Part shown: positions 1 to 11,764 of the stretch, piece after piece
How positions within the stretch are numbered: position 1 is the stretch's first letter
Layout of the letters: each line of letters begins with the position of its first letter
Source of the DNA: Conus ventricosus
Lineage: Eukaryota > Mollusca > Gastropoda > Neogastropoda > Conidae
Length of the DNA stretch: 64,000 bases
NCBI GenBank assembly: GCA_018398815.1
Contig: CM031628.1
Location: forward strand, 12,187,814-12,251,813
Direction of reading: 5' to 3'
Program-made: the position numbers and the translations under genes
Notes under the pieces: model-generated
Told to the model about the DNA's origin: nothing
Database searches by the model: none
The model's input: only the letters and a program-made list of their open reading frames with translations

Positions 1-827
1 GTCTCATCCAAAAGGCTTTTACTGCACAGCGGCCCCTCTGGAGGGAGAATGGGGAGGGGGGGGGGGATTGTAGGATGTGACCCATCTCAGGTTTATTTCT
101 TTATTTTTCTATGCAGTTTATTTTGAAAGTTAAGAAAATGAGCTGCTGAAGCTGCTATGTCTCGTCCACATGCCTTGCTATGTATTCTCTTATTCTTTAT
201 GTTGCGTGCACATTCTCTTTTCATACATTTATTTTGTTTGTGATTTACTCGTGTGTTTTATTTATTTGTGTGTGTTGTTCTGCCTGCTGTTGCTGCTGTG
301 GATGTTTGTGTGTGGCGAATGCTGTAGTGGATACTGATGGTGTATTTGCAGCTTCCTACTTTCGTCTGTCCTTCTTCGCTGTTCAGCAACGGGTATTTCT
401 TGCCCACCACCACCACAACCTCCACCACCTCTCCATGAGGGTCTGTTTGTAGCAACATTTTGTTTTTTGTTTTTTTGAGCCCTTGTATCCCTCGCTACGT
501 AGCCTTACCCTGCCCACATTCCCCCGCGGATTAGTACATTGTGTACAGACATATACATTTTTTTTTTTTTAGTATAACGAGTGATAACAATTTTAAAACA
601 TTTTATTTGTTCATTAAATCCTTTAAAAAAAAAATTTATTGAGTATTTTTTGTTTGTTTGTTTGGGCTTTCCTGATTACCGGTTTCAATAACAGAAAGAA
701 GAGAAAGGCCTCGGAAGAGCAGATAACCCATGTAAAAGTGAGAATTGAAATGCTACGACATGAAAAGTGGGTTTTTTTTTTTTCCCCCCATTTTGTCTTC
801 CTTGTGTGGAAGCATTATTGTGATTGG
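1..827. other. unique non-coding DNA, no gene seen
   Basis: T-rich sequence with a short G-run near position 57 and several A/T homopolymers. The small open frames here lack recognisable domains, codon structure or convincing splice contexts. It is probably intronic or intergenic. Confidence 0.5.
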
Positions 828-1343
828 TTAGCATTCACAGTTCATCACATAGTGAGGGACCAGCTGTCGGTGTACAGTTAGCACTTGCAGTGGTTGTCAT
901 AGTGACGGACCAGTGGTGTACAATTAACATTCACAGTGGTAGTCATAGGGACGGACCAGTGGTGTTGAGTTAGCACTTGCAGTGGTTGTCATAGTGACGG
1001 ACCAGTGGTGTACAATTAACATTCACAGTGGTAGTCATAGGGACGGACCAGTGGTGTTGAGTTAGCACTTGCAGTGGTTGTCATAGAGACGGACCATTGG
1101 TGTACAGTTAACACTCAGTGGTTGTCATAGTGATGGACCAGTGATGTACAGTTAACACTCAGTGGTTGACATAGAGACGGACCGGTGGTGTACAGTTAAC
1201 ACTCAGTGGTTGTCATAGTGATGGACCGGTGGTGTACAGTTAACACTCAGTGGTTGACATAGAGATGGACCAGTGGTGTACAGTTAACACTCAGTGGTTG
1301 TCATAGTGATGGACCAGTGGTGTACAGTTAACACTCAGTGGTT
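828..1343. repeat. 44-bp minisatellite, left part
   Basis: Tandem units carry the core 'acactcagtggtt' followed by a 'catag-gatggaccagtggtg' segment. From about 1085 the period is 44 bp. The first few hundred bases are more diverged and alternate two unit types ('agcacttgcagtgg' and 'aacattcacagtgg'), which gives an older roughly 90-bp higher-order pattern. The array continues after the SINE at 1344-2188. Confidence 0.93.
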
Positions 1344-2188
1344 ACCAGCCGCCGTGGCAAAGTGGTTAGCGTCGCGGACTCCCGGCTGGGAGGTCGTGGG
1401 TTCGAATCCCATCAGAAGTCATGTGGGTTTTTCTGCCCCGACCGGCTCCTACCCAGAGTTGAGTTTGCTGCGGACTCAGTTGGGAAGACTGGGACCACAC
1501 AGTCGAGTTTCATCCACTTAATGGATGCGTTTCTGAGAGTGTTGCTCAAATTTCCTGACCAACACTGCAGGTGCCTGTATCTCTCGGGCCTGGTTGACGC
1601 CGGGATATATTATGAAAGGAAGCGTAGAGTACAGCCCTGTCATGTAGTCTCAGACCTAAATGGAAATCCGTAGCATCATCTTAATCATCCTCATTCTCAT
1701 TGATCAGCATTAAAAAAAAAAAGTCTCAAATTCTGTGGCCCTTCATGCCCTGCTCTCATGGTGACCTCAATTTCTATGTCCTCTCCACTTCTGTGACCTT
1801 GGTTTGGTTCCGTCGGGGTCACCGGTATCGGCGAGTCCATGGGGGCTGTCGTTGGACGGACGTGGTGGCGCCCTCCAGAGGGAGAGCTCACTCACGCCGG
1901 CTCCGCGACTAAGCAATTATTGTCGTCAGTAGGGGCTTAGTAGGTGGTGTACTGCGTATGTTAGATCAGAACAGGCGCCACTGAACACCACCGAAGTGAC
2001 TCGGCAGCAGTGCAGTGTCTCCTCCGGTGGGTTGCCTCTTGACGACGTCACATTGACTGCTTCCTGTGGATTGCCGGTGGCGGGGCCGACCGGGCTGTGA
2101 CTGTGGGCGGGGTGTCGGAATAAGCGGCGTGGGTGCACTGCCTCTGAGGTGGCGCAGAGGTTGGGACAGCAAAAAAAAAAACAAAAAA
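1344..2188 (+). mobile_element. tRNA-headed composite SINE-like retroposon with target-site duplication
   Basis: The 5' end folds like a tRNA: an A-box-like segment 'tggcaaagtggttagcg' lies near 1355-1371 and a perfect B-box 'ggttcgaatcc' at 1399-1409. The anticodon-loop equivalent reads CTCCCGG. The head is followed by an unrelated body, an internal A-run near 1710-1722, a second module, and a terminal A-rich tail at 2171-2188. The sequence 'actcagtggtt' occurs directly before (1333-1343) and directly after (2189-2199) the element, as expected for an 11-bp target-site duplication made by LINE machinery. The second module recurs at 29885-30175 and, inverted, at 62240-62600, so this is a dispersed family. 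The internal A-run suggests fusion of two retroposed units. I do not recognise a named family. It carries no protein gene. Confidence 0.85.
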
Positions 2189-2620
2189 ACTCAGTGGTTG
2201 ACATAGAGATGGACCGGTGGTGTACAGTTAACACTCAGTGATTGACATAGAGATGGACCGGTGGTGTACAGTTAACACTCAGTGGTTGACATAGAGATGG
2301 ACCGGTGGTGTACAGTTAACACTCAGTGATTGACATAGAGATGGACCGGTGGTGTACAGTTAACACTCAGTGATTGACATAGAGATGGACCGGTGGTGTA
2401 CAGTTAACACTCAGTGGTTGACATAGAGATGGACCAGTGGGGTACAGTTAACACTCAGTGATTGACATAGAGATGGACCGGTGGTGTACACTCAGTGGTT
2501 GACATGGAGATGGACCAGTGGTGTACAGTTAACACTCAGTGATTGACATAGAGATGGACCAGTGGTGTACAGTTAACACTCAGTGGTTGACATAGAGATG
2601 GACCAGTGGTGTACAGTTAG
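2189..2620. repeat. 44-bp minisatellite, right part
   Basis: Continuation of the array at 828-1343 after the SINE. About ten units are present, mostly of the 'gacatagagatggaccggtgg' type, with one unit shortened near 2490. The units here are more homogeneous than those on the far left, so this side expanded more recently. Confidence 0.93.
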
Positions 2621-2710
2621 CTAAATCATTTACTCTCAAACCATCAAAATCCTAGTCATTTGTACTGTATGAAACGGAATGCTGTAGAATCCTGGCGTAG
2701 CAAAGGTCAT

Positions 2711-2998
2711 CAAAGTGCGCGGAGTATTGTAGAAAGTTCAAGAACCAGGATGTAGTGTTGCCAGTCAAAGTGCATGGAGTATTGTAGAAAGTTCAAGAAC
2801 CAGGATGGAGTGTTGCCAGTCAAAGTGCGCGGAGTATTGTAGAAAGTTCAAGAACCAGGATGTAGTGTTGCCAGTCAAAGTGCGCGGAGTATTGTAGAAA
2901 GTTCAAGAACCAGGATGTAGTGTTGCCAGTCAAAGTGCGCGGAGTATTGTAGAAAGTTCAAGAACCAGGATGTAGAGTTGCCAGTCAAAATGCATGGA
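2711..2998. repeat. 55-bp minisatellite, about five copies
   Basis: Exact 55-bp spacing of the motif 'ggagtattgtagaaagttc' at 2715, 2770, 2825, 2880 and 2935, with a partial sixth unit. Units differ by only a few bases (for example cgc/cat after 'gtg'). Confidence 0.93.
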
Positions 2999-3540
2999 CT
3001 GTCTAGAGACAGATTTGTTCAACCGTCAGGTGGCTTCTGCTCGTTATGAAAATATTCAGGGTTTTTCAAAAGAATTCTGGAATCATGACATATTTCTGTG
3101 GCCTGTTTGTGCATGATCTGCAAAATCAACAGCATGTGGAACTATTCTTCGAAACATCTTAACGCAGAATTTGGAATACATTGACCTCAGCCCATAAATC
3201 AAGCAAAACAGATTTGATCTGTATGTTATAGTAGATAAAATCTGGAGTATTTCCTTTTTCAATACTGCAGACAATGCTCACTCGGTCGGACGAGGAAAAA
3301 AGTTACGGATGTACTTTTTTTTTTTTAGAAAGAGAGAAAAATTGATCTCCATCCATGCCAAGAATTATTGTTGGCCGAAATCAGAATCTTGTAGCAAATG
3401 GTGACCATTAAAGCTCTCTACTTATTTATGACTGATTACTTAATTACCCACTGTAGAAATAAACATATCGCTTTTGTGTTAAACAGAAAGCTACTTGCTG
3501 TACATAGCAGGAGTAGATTGAATGTTTTCCTGTGCAAGAG
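2999..3540. other. unique non-coding DNA between two arrays
   Basis: AT-rich sequence with no recognisable coding content and no repeat seen elsewhere in the window. Confidence 0.4.
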
Positions 3541-5690
3541 AAATGAGAAGGTGGAGACAGACAGAGTTGATAGGGTCTTCACATACATTTTGTTGGGGAA
3601 GGTGGAGACGGGCAGAGTTGATAGGTCTTCACATACATTTTGTTGGGAAGGTGGAGACAGGCAGAGTTGATAGGGTCTTCACATACATTTGTTGGGAAGG
3701 TGGAGACGGGCAGAGTTGATAGGGTCTTCACATACATTTTGTTGGGGAAGGTGGAGGCAGAGTTGATAGGGTCTTCACATACATTTTGTTGGGGAAGGTG
3801 GAGACAGACAGAGTTGATAGGGTCTTCACATACATTTTGTTGGGGAAGGTGGAGACAGACAGAGTTGATAGGGTCTTCACATACATTTTGTTGGGGAAGG
3901 TGGAGACAGAGTTGATAGGGTCTTCACATACATTTTGTTGGGAAGGTGGAGACAGAGTTGATAGGGTCTTCACATACATTTTGTTGGGGAAGGTGGAGAC
4001 AGGCAGAGTTGATAGGGTCTTCACATACATTTTGTTGGGAAGGTGGAGACAGGCAGAGTTGATAGGGTCTTCACATACATTTTGTTGGGGAAGGTGGAGA
4101 CAGGCAGAGTTGATAGGGTCTTCACATACATTTTGTTGGGGAAGGTGGAGACAGGCAGAGTTGATAGGGTCTTCACATACATTTTGTTGGGGAAGGTGGA
4201 GACAGGCAGAGTTGATAGGGTCTTCACATACATTTTGTTGGGGAAGGTGGAGACAGGCAGAGTTGATAGGGTCTTCACATACATTTTGTTGGGGAAGGTG
4301 GAGACAGGCAGAGTTGATAGGGTCTTCACATACATTTTGTTGGGGAAGGTGGAGACAGGCAGAGTTGATAGGGTCTTCACATACATTTTGTTGGGGAAGG
4401 TGGAGACAGAGTTGATAGGTCTTCACATACATTTTGTTGGGGAAGGTGGAGACAGACAGAGTTGATAGGGTCTTCACATACATTTTGTTGGGGAAGGTGG
4501 AGACAGACAGAGTTGATAGGGTCTTCACATACATTTTGTTGGGAAGGTGGAGACAGACAGAGTTGATAGGGTCTTCACATACATTTTGTTGGGGAAGGTG
4601 GAGACAGAGTTGATAGGGTCTTCACATACATTTTGTTGGGAAGGTGGAGACAGAGTTGATAGGGTCTTCACATACATTTTGTTGGGGAAGGTGGAGACAG
4701 AGTTGATAGGGTCTTCACATACATTTTGTTGGGGAAGGTGGAGACAGACAGAGTTGATAGGGTCTTCACATACATTTTGTTGGGGAAGGTGGAGACAGGC
4801 AGAGTTGATAGGGTCTTCACATACATTTTGTTGGGGAAGGTGGAGACAGGCAGAGTTGATAGGGTCTTCACATACATTTTGTTGGGGAAGGTGGAGACAG
4901 AGTTGATAGGGTCTTCACATACATTTTGTTGGGGAAGGTGGAGACAGGCAGAGTTGATAGGGTCTTCACATACATTTTGTTGGGGAAGGTGGAGACAGAG
5001 TTGATAGGGTCTTCACATACATTTTGTTGGGGAAGGTGGAGACAGACAGAGTTGATAGGGTCTTCACATACATTTTGTTGGGGAAGGTGGAGACAGACAG
5101 AGTTGATAGGGTCTTCACATACATTTTGTTGGGGAAGGTGGAGACAGGCAGAGTTGATAGGGTCTTCACATACATTTTGTTGGGGAAGGTGGAGACAGGG
5201 CAGAGTTGATAGGGTCTTCACATACATTTTGTTGGGGAAGGTGGAGACAGACAGAGTTGATAGGGTCTTCACATACATTTTGTTGGGGAAGGTGGAGACA
5301 GAGTTGATAGGGTCTTCACATACATTTTGTTGGGGAAGGTGGAGACAGAGTTGATAGGGTCTTCACATACATTTTGTTGGGGAAGGTGGAGACAGGCAGA
5401 GTTGATAGGGTCTTCACATACATTTTGTTGGGGAAGGTGGAGACAGACAGAGTTGATAGGGTCTTCACATACATTTTGTTGGGGAAGGTGGAGACAGAGT
5501 TGATAGGGTCTTCACATACATTTTGTTGGGGAAGGTGGAGACAGAGTTGATAGGGTCTTCACATACATTTTGTTGGGGAAGGTGGAGACAGGCAGAGTTG
5601 ATAGGGTCTTCACATACATTTTGTTGGGGAAGGGGGAGGCAGGCAGAGTTGATAGGGTCTTCACATACATTTTGTTGGGGAAGGGGGAAA
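3541..5690. repeat. 51/47-bp minisatellite, about 43 copies
   Basis: Units are built on 'gttgatagggtcttcacat' followed by 'acattttgttggggaaggtgg'. The full unit is 51 bp. A second class lacks four bases in the 'agacagacag' segment and is 47 bp. Because 51 is divisible by three and the unit lacks stops in several frames, runs of full-length units appear open on both strands. These frames (for example 3728-4534 minus and 3786-4415 plus) are by-products of the repeat. The 51- and 47-bp units are arranged in blocks: a nearly pure run of 51-mers spans about 4030-4390. Confidence 0.95.
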
Positions 5691-6116
5691 AGAAAAAAAC
5701 GAAAATATGTGAATTTCAGCTTTGTGGGAACAACATCTTTTGACATGTATATTCAGGCTGAGTTATTGTGTTTATATTTCTGGTAGGATAACATTTTCAC
5801 CAGTATTGTTGTGTATGTTAAATTATAAAGCTGATTCCCTTTTGCTATGGCTTCAGGGCACCATGTATTCTTCACCCCCATCCTACCCCTAACTTCCCAT
5901 CCCTTCATTCTTGATTTCCACAACAGTGTGGAAAGTTGCCACCAGTGCTTGAGGATGTTAGCTCAGAAAACATGATGGGCTCGTCGTTTCATCGGATGAT
6001 GCGCTTCGCTTTGTATCCACCACATCTGTTTGTGGGAAGTTGGCTGGCTTTTGCTTTGGCTACGCTACTGCAGTGTGCATTGCCTTTTTGTTTTGTTTTT
6101 TGTTTTTGTTTTTTGG
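5691..6116 (+). other. unique DNA with a weak exon candidate near 5927
   Basis: A pyrimidine-rich stretch ending 'tttccacaacag' at 5926 resembles a 3' splice site. The frame after it (from about 5927) reads CGKLPPVLEDVSSENMMGSS and stays open into the (CA)n tract. I see no obvious 5' splice site and recognise no domain, so this is only a candidate. Confidence 0.15.
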
Positions 6117-6165
6117 TACACACACACACGCACACAAACACACACAAACACACACACACACACAC

Positions 6166-6222
<57 letters not shown>

Positions 6223-6240
6223 CTCTCTCTGTGTCTCTCT
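6117..6240. repeat. (CA)n then (TC)n microsatellite
   Basis: About 100 bp of CA dinucleotides with occasional CG or AA interruptions, passing directly into a short (TC)n tract. Confidence 0.97.
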
Positions 6241-7484
6241 CTTGCTTACAAAGCTATACCGTTTGTTCTGCCTTGGTTCATTTTTGGTCACTCCTTAAAC
6301 AAAACAAAACTTGTGTATTCAAAATTGCTTTTTTTTAAAAAGATGTTTTTGTAACTTTTTTTTGAGTAAATAGACATATTTGATATGCTCTTTCATGACT
6401 GTTGCGAGTCAAGTTATTGGCCATTTCATCGGTTAACCACCCTTTTTTTCTTTTCTTTTTAATTTGATTTTGTGCACAGATAGAATGCTCACAACTGACA
6501 ACACACAGGGGTCAGAGTTCAGTTAAGAAAAATGTTTTATGTTGTAGGGCAGATATCATGGTAGACAGTCATCTTTAAACGTGCTGTCTCATGACTGCTG
6601 CCTGTCCCAATGCGCAAGCCTCTGACACATGGCGTTGTTTCCATTGAAGTCCATGGACTGCCAGGGCTGAACTGTCTTCATGTGTATACACAGATCAGAC
6701 GAGCCCTTCAAAGCGTTGTGTAACCCAGGGACGTGAAAACTATGCAGAAACACATAAATGTGCTTTTCTGTTTCAAACAAACAAACAAACAAAACCATTC
6801 TGATGCTTTCCATTGAAATCAACAGTGACAATGTAAGAGTGTGTAAATAAATAGCAGTTTACACATTCCTTTCCTGGGGCTGGTGTTTTTTGCTTTGTTT
6901 TTTTAAGTTTTGTTGTGGTCGTCAAACTGATCCGGCTGCACTGTATTTTGTTCCCAGTGAGGAACATGAACCATGATGCCCATGAACCAGGGCCGCGGTA
7001 ATCCTTTCCCCCCAGACCTTTTCACATCCCCAGTAATCCATATCATCCACGAGGCACATATGCACAGCATGCACTTTCACAGTGATGGGCTGAGTGAAGC
7101 ATTGTTCATGCTGGATGAAATGTGACGATGAAGAAAGCGTCAGGTCAGCAGTGGGTGGTACATGACGAGGTCAGCAGTGGGGATCACATCAGCATTGTCT
7201 GCTGTCATGATGACAAGAAGGTGTTTGTTTTTTTCTCATATTTCCCTCAGACTTTTTTTCTCATATTTCCCTCAGACTGGAAAGGACATTTGGTTTGTGG
7301 TTGTGAGAGGCCGAAAGCTTAGTCCGTGAAAAACCATCATTGCAGTATGCTGGGCCAGTCACTAAACAAAACACAATAACCAGTTGAAAGAAACCAACCA
7401 CAGAGAGAGAGAAAACTTCTTGGCCATTGCGGCTGCTGATAGTTGAAAAATTTACATATTGCAGAAAAAAAAAATGTTCTGCAA
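6241..7484. other. unique non-coding DNA
   Basis: No supported gene. It includes a CAAA-type run near 6775-6795 and a small direct duplication of 'tctcatatttccctcagact' near 7225-7280. Confidence 0.4.
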
Positions 7485-7608
7485 TAAAGCTCCCTCTTGA
7501 TCAGGTTCATTTGTACTTAATTCTAGGGGACATTGAGCTGTTAATAGTAAAGCTCACTCTCGATTTCAGGTTCATGTGTACTTAATTCTAGAGGACATTG
7601 AGCTGTTC
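7485..7608. repeat. two-copy tandem duplication, about 63 bp
   Basis: Two adjacent units share 'gtacttaattctag' and 'gacattgagctgtt' with a few substitutions, which marks an older local duplication. Confidence 0.85.
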
Positions 7609-7707
7609 TATTTAGCGTTTTTTTCTGGTTAAGGAAAGTTGGAGGCTATACAAGTTTGCAGTTTTGTTGTTAAGGATTAACCTAGAAGAAGTCCATTTTT
7701 TAGTGTG

Positions 7708-7788
7708 CTTTGCCAGAAGATAAGATAATGTTGCTTATAGCCCAGCCGACCGCAAAGGGCCACATCAGGGCTGTACTTTGCCAGAAGA
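7708..7788 (-). mobile_element. 55-bp truncated retroposon tail with 13-bp target-site duplications
   Basis: The insert occupies 7721-7775 and is flanked by perfect copies of 'ctttgccagaaga' at 7708-7720 and 7776-7788. The insert shares an identical 50-bp block with 22817-22866. Read on the minus strand it begins near 'ccctgatgtggccc' and ends 'ctataagcaacattatc', which is like the 3' tail of a SINE or LINE. Extreme 5' truncation with intact target-site duplications is the usual product of target-primed reverse transcription. The parent element is not in the window. Confidence 0.8.
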
Positions 7789-9352
7789 ACAATGTGTGAT
7801 TCCAGTAATTTAGCTATAATGGAATACCTAAATCTCTTCGCACCAAGTGTGCCCTGGGTCTCCAAGACCTGTAAGCAAGGTATTGACTAAAACAAATTAA
7901 TAACAAAGTTTATCCAGGCTGATTTCATGTTGCTACCTTCATTTGATTCAGTGACAAACCCAGAATGACATTGTTTCATGTATTCAAACCTCTGCAAAAC
8001 TTGATGTGGACACTCTCTGATATGTATTTGGGAGAGAGAGAAAGGCTCTTAATTCTGTAGATGAGGAAGGTTTACCTTTGCTCATTGTTATAGCAATATA
8101 AATAGAAGCCCCACTTCGGTCCTGCAAGTTATGATCTGTACAACACGTATGTCAAACAGGCGCATCAGCACACCGGTCTTTTATTTCTGTCCCACAAACA
8201 CTGCGCTTGAGGACATGTGTGGCTTGTTTGGCTAGATAGTCTTCAGCCTACTGGGAGTTACCACATTTGTGGCAAAAGAAGGATTTATGACTATAGTGCA
8301 CTGTATTACTCTCCTCCAGCAATCCCCTGTTTGGCAGTCCTCCTCCATCCACTGTCAGTTTTTCCATGGTCTGTCTGTTATTCTTTCAATGCACCACCAG
8401 CTTCATCTTTACTGACTTCTATGACCATGACACAAACATCTGGAGGGGGATGGGTCAGTGAAACGTAAGAAAAATCATTCATCTGTGTGGTTGAGTGCAT
8501 CGTTTTCTGCCCAATGTCGAGCAGAGAATTTTGTCACTCCACGGTGCTAAGTGTCTCCCCGCATAACCAGGCAGCTTTTCTGGCCGATGGCTACCAGTTA
8601 TGTTCACAGTGTCATGGACATCTTCAAGGGAAAGAAAAATTCTAATTTTTGAAGAAAGAATGAAGGTTGTAAAGAGAGGTGGGACTGCAGTCTGAAGAAG
8701 AGAATCACCAAAGCTCCGAGCTGTGGTGCTTTCATTTAAAAACAACAACAACAACAACAAACTGTCATCACTGTCATGACATTCCGTGTGTCCAGTCCAT
8801 ATTTTTGGTCAAGTGTGTGATAACTTTCTTTTCCCCCGCCTCCCTTTTAAGACCTTTTTAAAATGAAATTTTCACAATCATGGGAGGGAGAGGGGGGGTG
8901 GGGGGGGGGGGGGGAAGATGCAGGCGGTCTGCTGTAGTGTTATTAGGTTTGGATGTCTAGATTCTTGTAATGATCAGTACTTGGCTGCTGCCCAGATATT
9001 CATCACATGAATGATTATGAACACAAGAAGTATTAATGAACAAAGATTTGTTGCAGGTAAAATGGATTTGTTTTGAATCTTTATTTGCACTGATAGTTCA
9101 GTATGTGTCTTACCCCCTTGTTTTGTATTCACCTAACACATCTATGCACATATTCCCTCCTTTTCCCTCAAACTAAAAGAAGGCAATGCATAAACCTTTG
9201 CTCATCCAGTAAAAAAAAAAATTGTATTGTTTGTTTTTGGAGTATTAGATGTATCCGTCACAAATCCTTTTCTGTCATGATTTCCCACAACCATGAAATT
9301 CATTTGAAGGAAGTGGTTGTTGAAAATGTGTGTTTCTACACCTGGAGCAAGG
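7789..9352. other. unique non-coding DNA with a G-run
   Basis: No gene recognised. It contains a (CAA)n run near 8740-8760 and a G-tract at about 8891-8914. Small open frames here have no domain content. Confidence 0.4.
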
Positions 9353-9353
9353 T

Positions 9354-9410
<57 letters not shown>
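9353..9410. repeat. (GT)n microsatellite
   Basis: An essentially pure GT run of about 58 bp. Confidence 0.97.
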
Positions 9411-9413
<3 letters not shown>

Positions 9414-9734
9414 GGTGGGTGTTCTATCTTTGTTGCTTGACCACATATTATTTCCCAAGTATTATAGTCTAGCAATATACCCAGCATCATGTGTGTATTG
9501 AAGTTAAATGGTGATGGTATCCGTCTTCTGCATTCCCTACCCTCCCCCTTCCTCCTTGCCCCTCCCTCCCTCCTCCTTGTCTGTTTTTCTCTATTCCATT
9601 TATTATCCAGAGGTGTTTAGTGTATTGACATACATGGGTTTCTACCTGACCTTGAGGATAAAGAAGGGTTTGTGCTTTGTCAAAGGTGGCACGTTTGTGT
9701 CTGTTTCAGTCATGTCAGTCTTAAATCCTCTGCC

Positions 9735-9736
9735 TC

Positions 9737-9826
<90 letters not shown>

Positions 9827-9841
9827 GCACGCACGCACGCA

Positions 9842-9915
<74 letters not shown>

Positions 9916-9961
9916 TCTCTCTCTCACTCACTCACTCTTCCTTCCTCCCTCCCTCCCTCCC
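9735..9961. repeat. compound microsatellite (TCTG)n-(TC)n-(GCAC)n-(CA)n-(TC)n
   Basis: Successive blocks: TCTG repeats, about 65 bp of pure TC, four GCAC units, about 70 bp of CA, then ACTC and TCCC-type runs. Open frames across it encode only dipeptide repeats. Confidence 0.97.
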
Positions 9962-10116
9962 TTCACCTCTCTGTCTCTTCTTGCGTTCTCTCACTGCTGG
10001 TTATAGCCACACAACTGATCCTGCTGTCTCTTTTCATGTCTCTATGTAAAGAGGTTAAATTGATGCAAGTGTGAACACATTAATGTGTTTTGTGTTTCAT
10101 TGTAACGTATGTAGTT

Positions 10117-10272
10117 TCAAATCTGAAATGGCATGAAGAGGTGAAAATGAAATCTGAAATGGTATGAAGAGGTGAAAATGAAATCTGAAATGGCATGAAA
10201 AGGTGAAAATGAAATCTGAAATGGCATGAAAAGGTGAAAAATGAAATCTGAAATGGCGTGAAAAGGTGAAAA
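10117..10272. repeat. 31-bp minisatellite, about five copies
   Basis: Units carry 'aaatctgaaatggcatgaa' plus 'aggtgaaaatg' and are spaced at 31 bp, with one 32-bp unit. Confidence 0.93.
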
Positions 10273-11764
10273 TCTGCCCATTACTTCGATCAGGCTCATC
10301 TATAATCCTGAGTCAGCATCAGCCAAAAAATAACATTGTGTTGTTAATGGCCAGCAATGGAAAAACTTGTACAGCATGAACATGTCATTGAAAAATATTT
10401 CAGATAAAAGTAACTCAAAACATGAAAGGAAGTAGCTTTATCTCGCATTTTTGTACAGTTAATTCAAGTGTTTTTAAAGAATACTTTAGTCTGTCATGCT
10501 CATTCAGCAGAAAATTTCATTTGCCTACCGAAAATATGAGGTTAAAGATGTAAGTGACCATCAGTAGTAATGCAAGAAAAATATTTGACCTTGCTTATGT
10601 TGCTGGAAATATCAGTTCTTATTTACGAGTGTTCAAGTGTTGCTTCCTTGGTAATCTTTGACTTTGCCAGAGAAAGTTGGAGAAAATTAAACTTGGTGCA
10701 ACAGTATCAGTTTGATGCCCTTGTAGGGTTTTATGAAGTTTTGAACGCACCGAATCCACATGAAGTCCCGGGGTTTTTGGCGCAGGTGTTAAAAAATTTG
10801 GAACAACAGATTTTCATGATCTCATTAGTGAAAAACAGCTACAGTCAGTTTATTTGAGAAGGTTACAAAACGAACTCAAACATTTCCCCATTTACTTTTG
10901 AGTGAGAAAAAAAAGGGGTTACCTTCATTCTTTGAGTATTAGTGTGGAGGGCTGGGAAATTTAAAGACCATCTCCCAGGAGTTACATTACAAACAATTTA
11001 TTTTACATGTTAATTTTTTATGAACGTGAAAGGGTTTTTTGTTTGTTTTTTTAAAAAATTTTTATTGTTACTTTTTTGAAAATGCTTTTATTTTTTGTTA
11101 ACACATTAAAATTTGTTGAATTTAAAATTGTTTTTTTCAATTTGTTTTTAATGAAAGGGGAAAAGTGGTATGAACTTATACCTTTTGTGATTATTTTTAT
11201 CTGTTTTTTTTTACAAAAACTTCATACAAAAATTTTTTCTACATTATTATGTAAACATTTCTGGAATTTCTAAATCAGAATGTAGTTTTTTTAGAAAAAA
11301 CCTACTTGTTTCAGTTTTTTTTTATTATATGTATAATTTATTAAATTTCTCTTTTTTTTAAAAAAAAACCTTAACGACTGACGTCAAATTTCCCTACCAA
11401 ATATAGCAAGTTCATTACTTTATGCGATGATTTACCTTCACATTTTTATTTGAAAAAACTATTTTTTCAGGGGGTAATTTTTCTCCAAAAATACATATTA
11501 ACAAAGACGGTAGGCATCATTTGTTAAAAACCCCCACAATGTTCACATCAACGACTTTATGTATGAAAGCAATTTTCAGCAGTCAAATTTTTCCCCTGAT
11601 GTTACATGTTAAAAGAAGACAACGGGCAGCTGTAATCACGATCCCCTCAAACTTTATCACTAAAATGACGTAAATTTTGAACTGCCAAACAACCAATGTC
11701 AGAGTGCGAAGACATGAGCAAAGAACCCTGTTCAAGGTATTTTGGGTTGATAAATTGCCACATA
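10273..11764. other. AT-rich non-coding DNA
   Basis: No gene recognised. The 95-codon frame at 10570-10857 has no motif I can place. From about 10880 to 11480 there are many short homopolymer blocks, similar in texture to 39.4-59.0 kb. Confidence 0.4.

Noticed and set aside
3728..4534. 268-codon minus-strand frame and its plus-strand partners
   Set aside because: Produced by the 51-bp repeat unit, and changes frame wherever a 47-bp unit occurs.
10570..10857. 95-codon frame in AT-rich DNA
   Set aside because: No recognisable motif, and AT-rich composition like the surrounding non-coding DNA.
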